In this document: positions 56,933 to 64,000 of the stretch, in pieces
How the letters are laid out: each line of letters starts with the position of its first letter
How positions within the stretch are numbered: the first letter of the stretch is position 1
Origin: an uncultured Neglectibacter sp.
GTDB taxonomy: Bacteria; Bacillota; Clostridia; Oscillospirales; Acutalibacteraceae
Assembly: GCA_937958185.1 (NCBI GenBank)
Contig: CALFFN010000028.1
Coordinates: 1 to 64,000 of the forward strand
Direction: 5' to 3'
DNA length: 64,000 nt
Notes under the pieces: generated by a model
The model's database searches: none
Told to the model about the DNA's origin: nothing
Seen by the model: only the letters and a program-made list of their open reading frames with translations
Made by a program: the position numbers and the translations under genes

Positions 56933-58339
56933 ATTTGCGTAACGGTACAGGAAAGTGACGATCTGTGCCCGGCTGCACGCAGTCTCCGGGCTGAATTTCC
57001 CGTTGCCCGTGCCGCCCGTAATGTCCTGCTCCACCGCCCACTGGACGGCTTTTTCATAGTATGACCCTGCCTTTACGTCCTTGAAGCCAGCGGCGGTGCC
57101 CGCAGGCTTAGGTTCTCTGGCAGCCCGCCACAGGAAGGTGACAATCTGCGCTCTGGTACAAACCGCATCCGGGCTGAACTTCCCATCGCCCGTGCCGCCG
57201 GTGATATTGTTTTCCACCGCCCAGCGCACAGCCTTTTCGTAATACTCTTCGCTCTTTACATCGCTGAATATGCTGCCTTCTCCCATAGTATCCGGTCTGC
57301 CTGCCGCCCGCCACAGGAAGGTAACGGCCTGAGCGCGGGTGCAGGAGGTATTGGGGCTGAAATGGGTATCGTCTGTACCCGCGGTGATACTACGCAGGGA
57401 CGCCCATATCACGGCGTCGGCATAATACTCACCGGCGAAAACATCGTTGAACCGTGAGAGAACGCTGCTGGAACTGGGAATCTTCCCTACAGCGAAACGA
57501 ATATTATTTTCTTTCGCAAAGGTCTCCACATAGCTCCCCTTTTCTCCGTAAACCGTAAGCCACTCGCTGTCTTGGAAAGAGGTAACATCGATCTGCTTGA
57601 CGCTTTTGGGCACCTCTATGGCATACAGACTTTGGCAGTCGCAAAACGCAGCCAGTCCCAGCGAGGTAACTCCTTCCGGGATAATTACGGTAGTCAGATT
57701 ATCGCAGCTGTTGAACCCGGATAATTCCTTGACCCCAGCCGGGATATCCACAGAAGTCAAAGCAGTAGTGGCAAATGCCGACATACCAATTTTCTTCAAG
57801 CCTTTTGAGAGCTTCACGGAAGCTAAGCGATAACAAAGCTCAAACGCGCTGCCACCGATCTCAGCAACGCTGTCGCCCATTTCCACAGAGGTCAGGCGCT
57901 CACACATTTTAAACGCACTGCCGCCAATATATTCCACTCCATCGGAGATCGATACCGATGGCAGCTTATAACACCAGAAAAACGAAATTTCGCCGATTTT
58001 TTTCACACTGCTGGGAATATTCACATCGGTACAAACGTCGAACCCCGCGAACGCGCCAGACCCGATGGAGGTAACGCCCGGAGCAACTGTGATTGTTTTT
58101 GCGAACTCGCGCCAATGGGCATAGGGCGGAGCGTTTTTCCCATAATCCTCCATCTCTCCTGTGCCGGAGACGGTGAGGGTCGCTGTTTCCGTATCGTAGC
58201 TCCAGGTAACATTTTCCCCGCAGGTTCCCGAAACAGATTCAGGATCAGCAGCTTCCTCCGCCCCGGCTGCCATAGGCATACATCCTATCAGCAAACAACA
58301 AACCAACAGCAAGCTTAGCAAGTATTTTCCTTTTTTCAT
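56930..58339 (-). CDS. Surface protein with LRR_5/BspA-type repeats and three SLH domains
   Basis: 469 aa. Signal peptide 1-27 (ends MAAGAEEA). BspA/LRR_5 leucine-rich repeats (about 75-270), e.g. VTSIGSGAFAGF, VKKIGEISFFWC and VEYIGGSAFKMC. Then three SLH repeats (about 290-469) with FSPNTSCTRAQAVTFLWRAAG, FSPDAVCTRAQIVTFLWRAA and FSPETACSRAQIVTFLYRYA. SLH domains bind pyruvylated wall polymer, so it is cell-surface displayed; LRR_5 domains often bind host or other bacterial ligands. Start ATG 58339 after AAGGTGAG. Confidence 0.93.
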   Translation of the reverse strand: MKKGKYLLSLLLVCCLLIGCMPMAAGAEEAADPESVSGTCGENVTWSYDTETATLTVSGTGEMEDYGKNAPPYAHWREFAKTITVAPGVTSIGSGAFAGFDVCTDVNIPSSVKKIGEISFFWCYKLPSVSISDGVEYIGGSAFKMCERLTSVEMGDSVAEIGGSAFELCYRLASVKLSKGLKKIGMSAFATTALTSVDIPAGVKELSGFNSCDNLTTVIIPEGVTSLGLAAFCDCQSLYAIEVPKSVKQIDVTSFQDSEWLTVYGEKGSYVETFAKENNIRFAVGKIPSSSSVLSRFNDVFAGEYYADAVIWASLRSITAGTDDTHFSPNTSCTRAQAVTFLWRAAGRPDTMGEGSIFSDVKSEEYYEKAVRWAVENNITGGTGDGKFSPDAVCTRAQIVTFLWRAAREPKPAGTAAGFKDVKAGSYYEKAVQWAVEQDITGGTGNGKFSPETACSRAQIVTFLYRYAN

Positions 58340-58381
58340 ACAGCTCACCTTCCAAAACTTCTTTCCAGCTAAAAAACTACC

Positions 58382-60124
58382 TCAGCACGCGCTGACGCGC
58401 CCGGTATTGGCGTCCAGGGTGACCACAGCGCCGTTTTTCAAAATCTCGGTGGCGTATTCCGCCCCGGTAATGACCGGCTTATCCATGGCAAGCCCGGCAA
58501 TGGCGGCGTGGGTGTTCTGCCCCTTCTGCTCGGTGATGATCCCCGACGAACGGCGAAGGTAGTCCACCATGGAATTGTCCGTTTCGGCAACGACCAGAAT
58601 GTCCCCGTCCCGGAAATTTTTCAAATCCTCCGGCTTTTTCACCACGCACAGCCGGGCGGAAACCGATTTCTCCGTCACGCCCTGCCCGGTGAGCAGCACG
58701 TGCCCCACCACGTGGACCTTCATCATGTTGGTGGTGCCGGACACGCCCAGGGGCATTCCGGCGGTGATGACCACCAAGTCGCCGCTTTTCACCAGCCCTG
58801 CCCGCTCTGCGGCGTCTACGGCATGGTCAAAGAGGGCGTCGGTGTCCTTTTCCTCGGCAATGACCAGGGGGGAAACGCCCCAGGAAAGGTTCAGCTGGCG
58901 GCTGACGTGCTCCTCGATGGTACAGCCCACAATGGGATACAGCGGGCGGAACTTGGAAAGCTGCCGCGCCGTGCCGCCGGATTTTGTGACGGTGATGATG
59001 GCTTTCGCCCCCAGGTCGTGGGCGGTGGTGCAGGTGGCGTGGGAAATGGCGTTTGTCACGTCAAAGGCGATGTCGGAATTGTCCCGGGAATTGAAGCGCT
59101 GGATATAGTTGATGCTCTGCTCCGCCTTTTCCGCAATGCGCACCATGGTTTCCAGCGCTTCCACCGGGTATTTCCCCGCGGCGGTCTCGCCGGACAGCAT
59201 GATACAGCTGGTGCCGTCATAAATGGCGTTTGCCACGTCGGTGGCTTCCGCCCGGGTGGGGCGGGGGTTCTTCATCATGGAATCCAGCATTTGGGTGGCG
59301 GTGACCACCTGCTTCCCGGCGTGGTAGGACTTTTGGATCAGCTGCTTTTGCAGCACGGGCACGTCCTCAAAGGGAATTTCCACGCCCATGTCGCCCCGGG
59401 CGACCATGATGCCGTCCGTCACGCGGAGAATTTCATCGATATTGTCCACGCCCTCCATATTTTCGATCTTGGCAATGATATTGATGGTATGGCAGTGGTA
59501 TTCCTCCAGTATCTTGCGGATTTCCAGAATATCCGCGGCGGAACGGGTAAAGGACGCGGCGATAAAATCAAAGCCGTTTTCGATGCCGAAAATGATGTCT
59601 GAGCGGTCGCGTTCGCTGATAAAGGGCATGGAAAGCTTGGTGCCAGGGACATTGATGCCCTTGTTGTTGGATACCACGCCGCCGTTTTTCACTTCGCAGA
59701 CAATATCCGTATCGGAGACGTTGCGCACCTTCATTTCCACCAGACCGTCGTCGATCAGCACCCTTGCGCCGGGCTGCAAGTCCTTGGGCAAATCCTGATA
59801 GGTGATGGAAACGATTTTTTCATCGCCTGCCACCTCCCGGGTGGTCAGGGTAAAGGTATCTCCCTTTTTCAGCTCAATGGGACCGTTCTGAAAGCTTTTC
59901 ACCCGTATTTCGGGACCCTTGGTGTCCAGGATCGTGGCGATGGGCAGCCCCAGCTCCTCCCGCAGGCGGGTGACGACCTCCAGCTTTTTTGCCGCGTCCT
60001 CGTGGGTGCAGTGGGAGAAATTGAACCGGGCGGCGTTCATACCCCCCAGCATGAGACGGCGCAAAACGCCCTCGTCGTCCGTGGCAGGTCCCAGTGTGCA
60101 GATGATCTTTGTCTTTCTCAGCAT
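58382..60124 (-). CDS. pyk: Pyruvate kinase with C-terminal PEP-utilizer-like domain
   Basis: 580 aa, about 110 longer than E. coli PykF. Active-site segments are RFNFSHCTHEDA, LDTKGPEIR, IIAKIENMEGV and VARGDMGVEI. The extra C-terminal domain (about 485-580) carries TEQKGQNTHAAIAGLAMDKPVITG, the PEP-utiliser mobile-domain motif found in clostridial and Bacillus pyruvate kinases. Converts PEP and ADP to pyruvate and ATP. ATG follows AAAGGACGG. Confidence 0.96.
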   Translation of the reverse strand: MLRKTKIICTLGPATDDEGVLRRLMLGGMNAARFNFSHCTHEDAAKKLEVVTRLREELGLPIATILDTKGPEIRVKSFQNGPIELKKGDTFTLTTREVAGDEKIVSITYQDLPKDLQPGARVLIDDGLVEMKVRNVSDTDIVCEVKNGGVVSNNKGINVPGTKLSMPFISERDRSDIIFGIENGFDFIAASFTRSAADILEIRKILEEYHCHTINIIAKIENMEGVDNIDEILRVTDGIMVARGDMGVEIPFEDVPVLQKQLIQKSYHAGKQVVTATQMLDSMMKNPRPTRAEATDVANAIYDGTSCIMLSGETAAGKYPVEALETMVRIAEKAEQSINYIQRFNSRDNSDIAFDVTNAISHATCTTAHDLGAKAIITVTKSGGTARQLSKFRPLYPIVGCTIEEHVSRQLNLSWGVSPLVIAEEKDTDALFDHAVDAAERAGLVKSGDLVVITAGMPLGVSGTTNMMKVHVVGHVLLTGQGVTEKSVSARLCVVKKPEDLKNFRDGDILVVAETDNSMVDYLRRSSGIITEQKGQNTHAAIAGLAMDKPVITGAEYATEILKNGAVVTLDANTGRVSAC

Positions 60125-60153
60125 ATCGCTTCCGTCCTTTCTGTATTTGAATG

Positions 60154-61107
60154 TTACGCATTGCTTCCGTGAAAAGCCTGTCTGCCCCGAAGGATCAGCG
60201 CCGCGGTCTCTTCCACCCTGCGGAGATAGAACGGGTCCGGGTCGGCGGCGTTTGCCAGAAAATCCTCTTCCAGAAATTCTACAAATTCATTCAGCGCCGC
60301 AAGCGTCACGTCCCACAAAAACTCCCGGTAGTCCAGGGGCTGCTTCATGCGCCGGTAATACGCCTGTAAAAACTCCCTGCGCAGGCTGTCGGTCATGTAA
60401 TAGGGAAAGGCTTCCCGATTTTCACTGCCATGGGCGATGAGCCGGGCAAGGTCCAGCGAATAGGGCATTTCGCCGCCGAACGCCCAGTCGATCAGCACCA
60501 CTCTCTTCCCGTCAAACAGCGCGTTATATTGCAGGAAATCCCCGTTGCACAGGGTCAGCGGGCAGGTTTTCTGCCGCTCCAGAAAAATTTGATACGCTTC
60601 CCCCAGCGCCGGGTGCGCGGCGAGGCACTGTGCCCGGCGGGTGATCCTTGCCCAATACCGTTCAAACCGCTCCCCGCTGTTTTCTCCGCCGCTTTCAGGC
60701 TCCCCCCGCCAGTACGCGTTGTGGAGCGCCGAAAGGCTTTCCGCCGCCAGCGAAGCCAGCTCCGGGGTAAATTCCCGCAGATCGTTTCCTGGAACATATT
60801 CCAGCAGCAGCCAGCAGCTTTTCCCTTTCTGCGCCGCGCGGTACAGCGTGGGGACGGGAAAATCCCCCTGCTCCAGATAGGCGCGGTACAGCTCCGCTTC
60901 CGCCGGGGCGCTTCGTTTCAGCACGGCTTCACGCCCATCATATTCCATGCGGTAAACGGAATATGCCCTGTCCGCTCCGCCGCCGTCCTCATGGAACTGC
61001 CGAATATTTTTCACCCGGCTCTGTTCCAGCCCCAAAGCCTGAAAAGCAGGCTCTAAGGCGTTCGCCTTTTCCGGCGGCACTTCGACCAGATAATTTCCTT
61101 TTCCCAT
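60154..61107 (-). CDS. Aminoglycoside phosphotransferase-fold kinase (CotS-like)
   Basis: 317 aa. APH/choline-kinase fold with a readable catalytic loop LCNGDFLQYNALFDGKRVVLIDWAFGG (catalytic aspartate in NGDFLQYN, metal aspartate in IDW). The lysine is in REAVLKRS. It lacks a signal peptide. In spore formers this branch includes CotS/YutH spore-coat kinases; a small-molecule kinase is equally possible. Weak ribosome binding site (AAAGAAG). Confidence 0.78.
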   Translation of the reverse strand: MGKGNYLVEVPPEKANALEPAFQALGLEQSRVKNIRQFHEDGGGADRAYSVYRMEYDGREAVLKRSAPAEAELYRAYLEQGDFPVPTLYRAAQKGKSCWLLLEYVPGNDLREFTPELASLAAESLSALHNAYWRGEPESGGENSGERFERYWARITRRAQCLAAHPALGEAYQIFLERQKTCPLTLCNGDFLQYNALFDGKRVVLIDWAFGGEMPYSLDLARLIAHGSENREAFPYYMTDSLRREFLQAYYRRMKQPLDYREFLWDVTLAALNEFVEFLEEDFLANAADPDPFYLRRVEETAALILRGRQAFHGSNA

Positions 61108-61122
61108 GTTTTTCTTCTTTCG

Positions 61123-62463
61123 TTATTTTTTTACTTCGATCTCAAACACAGCGTCCTGAAAATAAAAACGGCAGTTTTCGGCTTCTATGGCGGGGAAGGG
61201 GATCACGCCGGAGGTTTTTACGCCGGGCAGGATAGAGGTTTGAAGCTGGGGATAGTCAAGATACAGTGGATCGTATTTGCTTTCATACTGGGTCTGCCCC
61301 TGCACCACGTCTCCATCGCGTCCAAGGTAAACCTCCCCTTCTCCCAGATTTTCCACAGACAGGAACACCAAAAACCGCTTTTCGCAGAATTCCACCTTTT
61401 CCACAGTGACCTTCAAATTCCCCATGGTTTGAGAAACCGGCTCTTCGCTTCGGAACAGCGGCGGGTCGTCCCCTTCCTCCAGGGAGACCACCTCCAGGGT
61501 ATCCGCTTCCAAAATAGGCTCTATGGCTTGATTTGTCAGCGTTCCGCTGACTTTCACAATGTCCCCCACCTGAAGGGGGATCTCCTTTGCCGCGACCAGC
61601 GTGGGATTTTTCCGTTCCCCGATATTCTGGCAGAGCTCAAAGCGCACCTCGCCCTCCGTGGTGGTGAACCCGGCGGTGACAACGCCGGTGATCGTCGCTT
61701 TTCTGCCGGTATAGTCCGTGCCGGTCCCGTCGGTGTGGGCATACATATCCGCAAGCTCTGTCCGGGTCATTTCACCCTCGGCCACTGTTTCCGCATAGGG
61801 TACGGCGGTTACCCTGACCTCCGCTTTCCCCTGCACGAACGTCCCCTCAAAGCGCACGGTCCCGTCCGCTTCCAAAATTTTTCCCTGACCGTCAGGCTCT
61901 CCTGTTTCCGGGTCGATCTCACCCTCGTAAACGCTGCCGTCCGTGCTGTACAGCCGCCCGTTTACCGGGCTGTTGGCGGCAGGGTCAAATTTTCCCTCAA
62001 ACAGCAGCACATCTTTATAGAAATACTTTCCTTCCAGGATACCGCCGTTTTGGAACGTCCCCTCCCAGCGGTCGGTTTCGTTCCCCAGTACGCCTTCCCC
62101 CTGGTACACATCGTCACGGTACTCGCCTTCGTAATAGGTCCCGTCTTCCCATTCCGATCTGCCATGACCGTTCCAGTGCCCCATATCCCATTCCCCGGTA
62201 TAGGTCCAGGCTCCGCCTTCTGCGTTCTGAGAAGTAAACGTCCCCTGTCCGTGGGGAAGACCGTCCTTCATTTCCCCCGTGTAAGTTCCTGTACGCGTTC
62301 CATAGGAAAATTCCAGCGTCAGCTCCAAAGCGCTGACCGTTCCGGCGCTTCCCGAGCTTTCCGGCGCTTTTGACGAGCCTGGCGCCGGCATCAGCAGCGC
62401 ACAGGCGGAAAGCCCCAGCAAAAGAAGCCCTGCCGCCAGAAAAGATGCAAGCAACTTTTTCAT
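61123..62463 (-). CDS. MORN-repeat lipoprotein
   Basis: 446 aa from ATG 62463, preceded by GGGAGG. Signal peptide with lipobox LSAC, then a Ser/Pro linker. MORN-type repeats are in 50-200: GTYTGEMKDGLPHGQGTF, WTYTGEWDMGHWNGHGRSEW, YYEGEYRDDVYQGEGVL, WEGTFQNGGILEGKY and FEGTFVQGKAEV. A beta domain in 250-330 (ITGVVTAGFTTTEGEVRF) resembles an OB-fold. The end (about 355-446) is Ig-like. Probably a lipid-anchored surface scaffold; function unknown. Close to the CotS-like gene (15 bases). Confidence 0.82.
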   Translation of the reverse strand: MKKLLASFLAAGLLLLGLSACALLMPAPGSSKAPESSGSAGTVSALELTLEFSYGTRTGTYTGEMKDGLPHGQGTFTSQNAEGGAWTYTGEWDMGHWNGHGRSEWEDGTYYEGEYRDDVYQGEGVLGNETDRWEGTFQNGGILEGKYFYKDVLLFEGKFDPAANSPVNGRLYSTDGSVYEGEIDPETGEPDGQGKILEADGTVRFEGTFVQGKAEVRVTAVPYAETVAEGEMTRTELADMYAHTDGTGTDYTGRKATITGVVTAGFTTTEGEVRFELCQNIGERKNPTLVAAKEIPLQVGDIVKVSGTLTNQAIEPILEADTLEVVSLEEGDDPPLFRSEEPVSQTMGNLKVTVEKVEFCEKRFLVFLSVENLGEGEVYLGRDGDVVQGQTQYESKYDPLYLDYPQLQTSILPGVKTSGVIPFPAIEAENCRFYFQDAVFEIEVKK

Positions 62464-62524
62464 AAAAATTCCTCCCTGTTTCCTTTTTCCCGATCCTCTG
62501 CTATAAAGCGGTGCTGTGCCCGCG

Positions 62525-63370
62525 TTATTTTTCACTTAAAATCCGATAGATATCGCCCTTGCGCAGCCCGGTGAGCCGGGCTGCTTCCTTTGCCGCGTCG
62601 GCGGCGGAAAGCCCCTGCTCCATCTTTTCCCGGGCAAGCCCGGCAGCGTCCTCCACCGTGTATTCCTCCTGCGGCTCGGCAGAGGCTTGCGCCCCTGCGA
62701 CCACCAGCACATATTCTCCCTTTGGCTCATGCTCCCGATAATGGGCGGCGGCGGTGCGCAGATCCGTGCGCCAGACCTCCTCGTGGAGTTTTGTCAGCTC
62801 CCGGACAACGGCAAGCTTCCTGTCCCCGCCGAACAGCTTTTCCAGATCGGCGAGGGTCTTCCGTAGCTTGTGGGGGGCTTCGTAAAAGACCATGGTGCGG
62901 GTCTCGTGCTCCACAGAAAGGAGATGCTCCCGGCGGCTGCGCTTATTCATGCTCAAAAAGCCCTCGAAAGTGAACCGCCCGGTGGGCAGCCCGCTGACCG
63001 CCAGCGCGGAGATCACCGCCGTGGGTCCGGGCACCACATACACCGGGATATGTTCCACCGCGCAGGCGGCAACCAGCGTTTCCCCCGGGTCGGAAATGGC
63101 AGGCATTCCCGCGTCCGACACCAGCGCGCAGGTCTCCCCCGCCCGCAGGCGCTGCAAAATAAGCTCCCCATGCTGTATTTTATTGTGCTCAAAATAGCTC
63201 ATCAGGGGCTTTTTGATGTCAAAACGATTTAAGAGCTTCATGGTCACCCTGGTGTCCTCGGCGGCAATGAAATCCGCCCCCCTCAGCGTTTCCACTCCTC
63301 TGGGGGAAAAGTCCTCCAGATTCCCGATGGGCGTTCCCACCACATACAACGCGCCTTTTTCCAGCTTCAC
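62525..63370 (-). CDS. rsmI: 16S rRNA 2'-O-ribose C1402 methyltransferase
   Basis: 281 aa from GTG 63370, preceded by GGGAAG. Tetrapyrrole-methylase fold: LYVVGTPIGNLEDFSPRGVETL, ISDPGETLVAACAVEHIPVYVVPGPTAVISAL, FEGFLSMNK. The C-terminal ~50 aa have the typical helical tail. It overlaps the upstream methyltransferase stop by four bases (GTGA), so the two are translationally coupled. Confidence 0.94.
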   Translation of the reverse strand: MKLEKGALYVVGTPIGNLEDFSPRGVETLRGADFIAAEDTRVTMKLLNRFDIKKPLMSYFEHNKIQHGELILQRLRAGETCALVSDAGMPAISDPGETLVAACAVEHIPVYVVPGPTAVISALAVSGLPTGRFTFEGFLSMNKRSRREHLLSVEHETRTMVFYEAPHKLRKTLADLEKLFGGDRKLAVVRELTKLHEEVWRTDLRTAAAHYREHEPKGEYVLVVAGAQASAEPQEEYTVEDAAGLAREKMEQGLSAADAAKEAARLTGLRKGDIYRILSEK

Positions 63371-64000
63371 CGGCGTTCTTCCCTTTCCGGGGCTTTTCCG
63401 TATTCCCCGTAGATTTTCAGCATTTCTTCCGTAAAATTCCCGCTGCCGTCCGAAATCAGCAGCGTTGGTTCTATATCTACGCCGGGTCTTCCGCCCCGGC
63501 GGCATTCCAGCAAAAATAAGTAAGGTCTTTTTCCCGGCGCTGACTGCACCAGCCGCAGCCGCTTGGGCTCCAGCCCGTGCTGGCGGGACACCTCCACCGC
63601 TTCCGCCAGCCGTTCCCCCGGCAGGCAGACGCACAGCCGCCCGCCGAACCGCAGCGCGTACCGGGCTGCGTCCGCCAGTTGCAGCAGGGAAAGTCTTTCC
63701 TCGTGCCGGGCGGTTTTCCTCGCTCCCTCCCCGGCTTCCCCACTGCACAGGGGATAATAGGGCGGGTTGCAAGCGATCAGATGAAAGCCCTGGTGGGGCA
63801 GAAGCTCCCGGAAATCCCTCACGTCGCCCTGCACCACCTGGATTTTTCCCGACAGACCGTTTTCCAGAACGGACTGCTCCGCAAGCCGCGCCGCGGCACC
63901 CTGCAGTTCCACTGCCAGCACAGCTTCCGGGGCTGCCCGGGCGCACCACAGCAGGGGGATCGTCCCGCAGCCCGTGCCGAGATCGGCGCAGCGCTCCCGG
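63367..64000 (-). CDS. TrmN6-like N6-adenine methyltransferase (partial)
   Basis: Partial: the N-terminus is beyond the right edge. SAM-binding motif I is DLGTGCGTIPLLWCA, and the catalytic motif NPPYYPL marks an N6-adenine methyltransferase of the TrmN6/YfiC (tRNA1-Val) type. The C-terminal extension is short. Paired with rsmI as often seen in Firmicutes. Confidence 0.88.
   Translation of the reverse strand, partial: RERCADLGTGCGTIPLLWCARAAPEAVLAVELQGAAARLAEQSVLENGLSGKIQVVQGDVRDFRELLPHQGFHLIACNPPYYPLCSGEAGEGARKTARHEERLSLLQLADAARYALRFGGRLCVCLPGERLAEAVEVSRQHGLEPKRLRLVQSAPGKRPYLFLLECRRGGRPGVDIEPTLLISDGSGNFTEEMLKIYGEYGKAPEREERR

Overview
The window looks like chromosome of a GC-rich, Gram-positive, endospore-forming member of the Clostridia, probably the Oscillospirales/Ruminococcaceae group. 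This rests on Clostridia-type housekeeping genes, a SpoIIP spore-engulfment protein, a cysteine T-box riboswitch, AGGAGG-type ribosome binding sites, GTG/TTG starts, a Bacillus-type SOS box before recA, and sugar hydrolases typical of gut carbohydrate users. No phage, insertion sequence, CRISPR array or rRNA was seen. One tRNA gene (Lys, TTT) is present. Layout: 1-2.3 kb holds an MBL-fold hydrolase, a YbaK-type deacylase and a HAD phosphatase. 2.3-8.9 kb is a leftward envelope-stress-like block (XpaC-like, TelA-like, two LemA-like and two TPM-domain proteins). 9.1-13.7 kb has a PfkB sugar kinase, a small lipoprotein, a HAD phosphatase, a MATE exporter and a PHP protein. 13.9-15.8 kb is recA-recX with a LexA-type box. 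15.8-17.6 kb is an antibiotic-resistance-type ABC-F gene with an intrinsic terminator in its leader. 17.8-24.2 kb has an M28 peptidase, a small membrane-protein operon facing an XRE regulator, then cysE-cysS behind a Cys T-box, and a PRPP synthetase. 24.3-28.7 kb has a GH42 beta-galactosidase, a transglutaminase-like protein and the AzlCD exporter. 28.7-32.3 kb is the most accessory-looking stretch: two XRE genes (one frameshifted), duplicated non-coding segments, a convergent small RNA/small hydrophobic peptide pair resembling a type I toxin-antitoxin system, serine dehydratase, a structured repeat array and tRNA-Lys. 32.4-38.4 kb has a GH36 alpha-galactosidase, a DUF4364 protein and an operon of a secreted papain-like peptidase with three related membrane-anchored small proteins. 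38.5-41.7 kb is a Crp/Fnr regulator with a NitT/TauT-like ABC transporter. 41.8-48.7 kb has a GH32 hydrolase, a diacylglycerol glycosyltransferase-like protein, PlsY, a CPBP protease, a C39-like protein and an M23 hydrolase. 48.7-64 kb has SpoIIP, citrate synthase, a secreted metzincin, a sugar isomerase-like protein, MurT with a GatD-like partner, an SLH/BspA-type surface protein, pyruvate kinase, a CotS-like kinase, a MORN-repeat lipoprotein, RsmI and a TrmN6-like methyltransferase cut by the window edge. How the parts fit: sugars released by the GH42, GH36 and GH32 enzymes feed the sugar kinase, pyruvate kinase and citrate synthase. The envelope genes (PlsY, glycolipid synthase, MurT/GatD-like, M23, SLH) build and remodel the wall and membrane. 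CysE-CysS are coordinated by uncharged tRNA-Cys. The strongest unexplained signals are: period-7 short tandem repeats at gene ends, two of which supply the stop codon; the candidate type I toxin-antitoxin locus whose toxin appears to start at ATA; a MurT-partner amidotransferase that has lost both catalytic residues; and a non-coding hairpin repeat family with a compensatory base-pair change.
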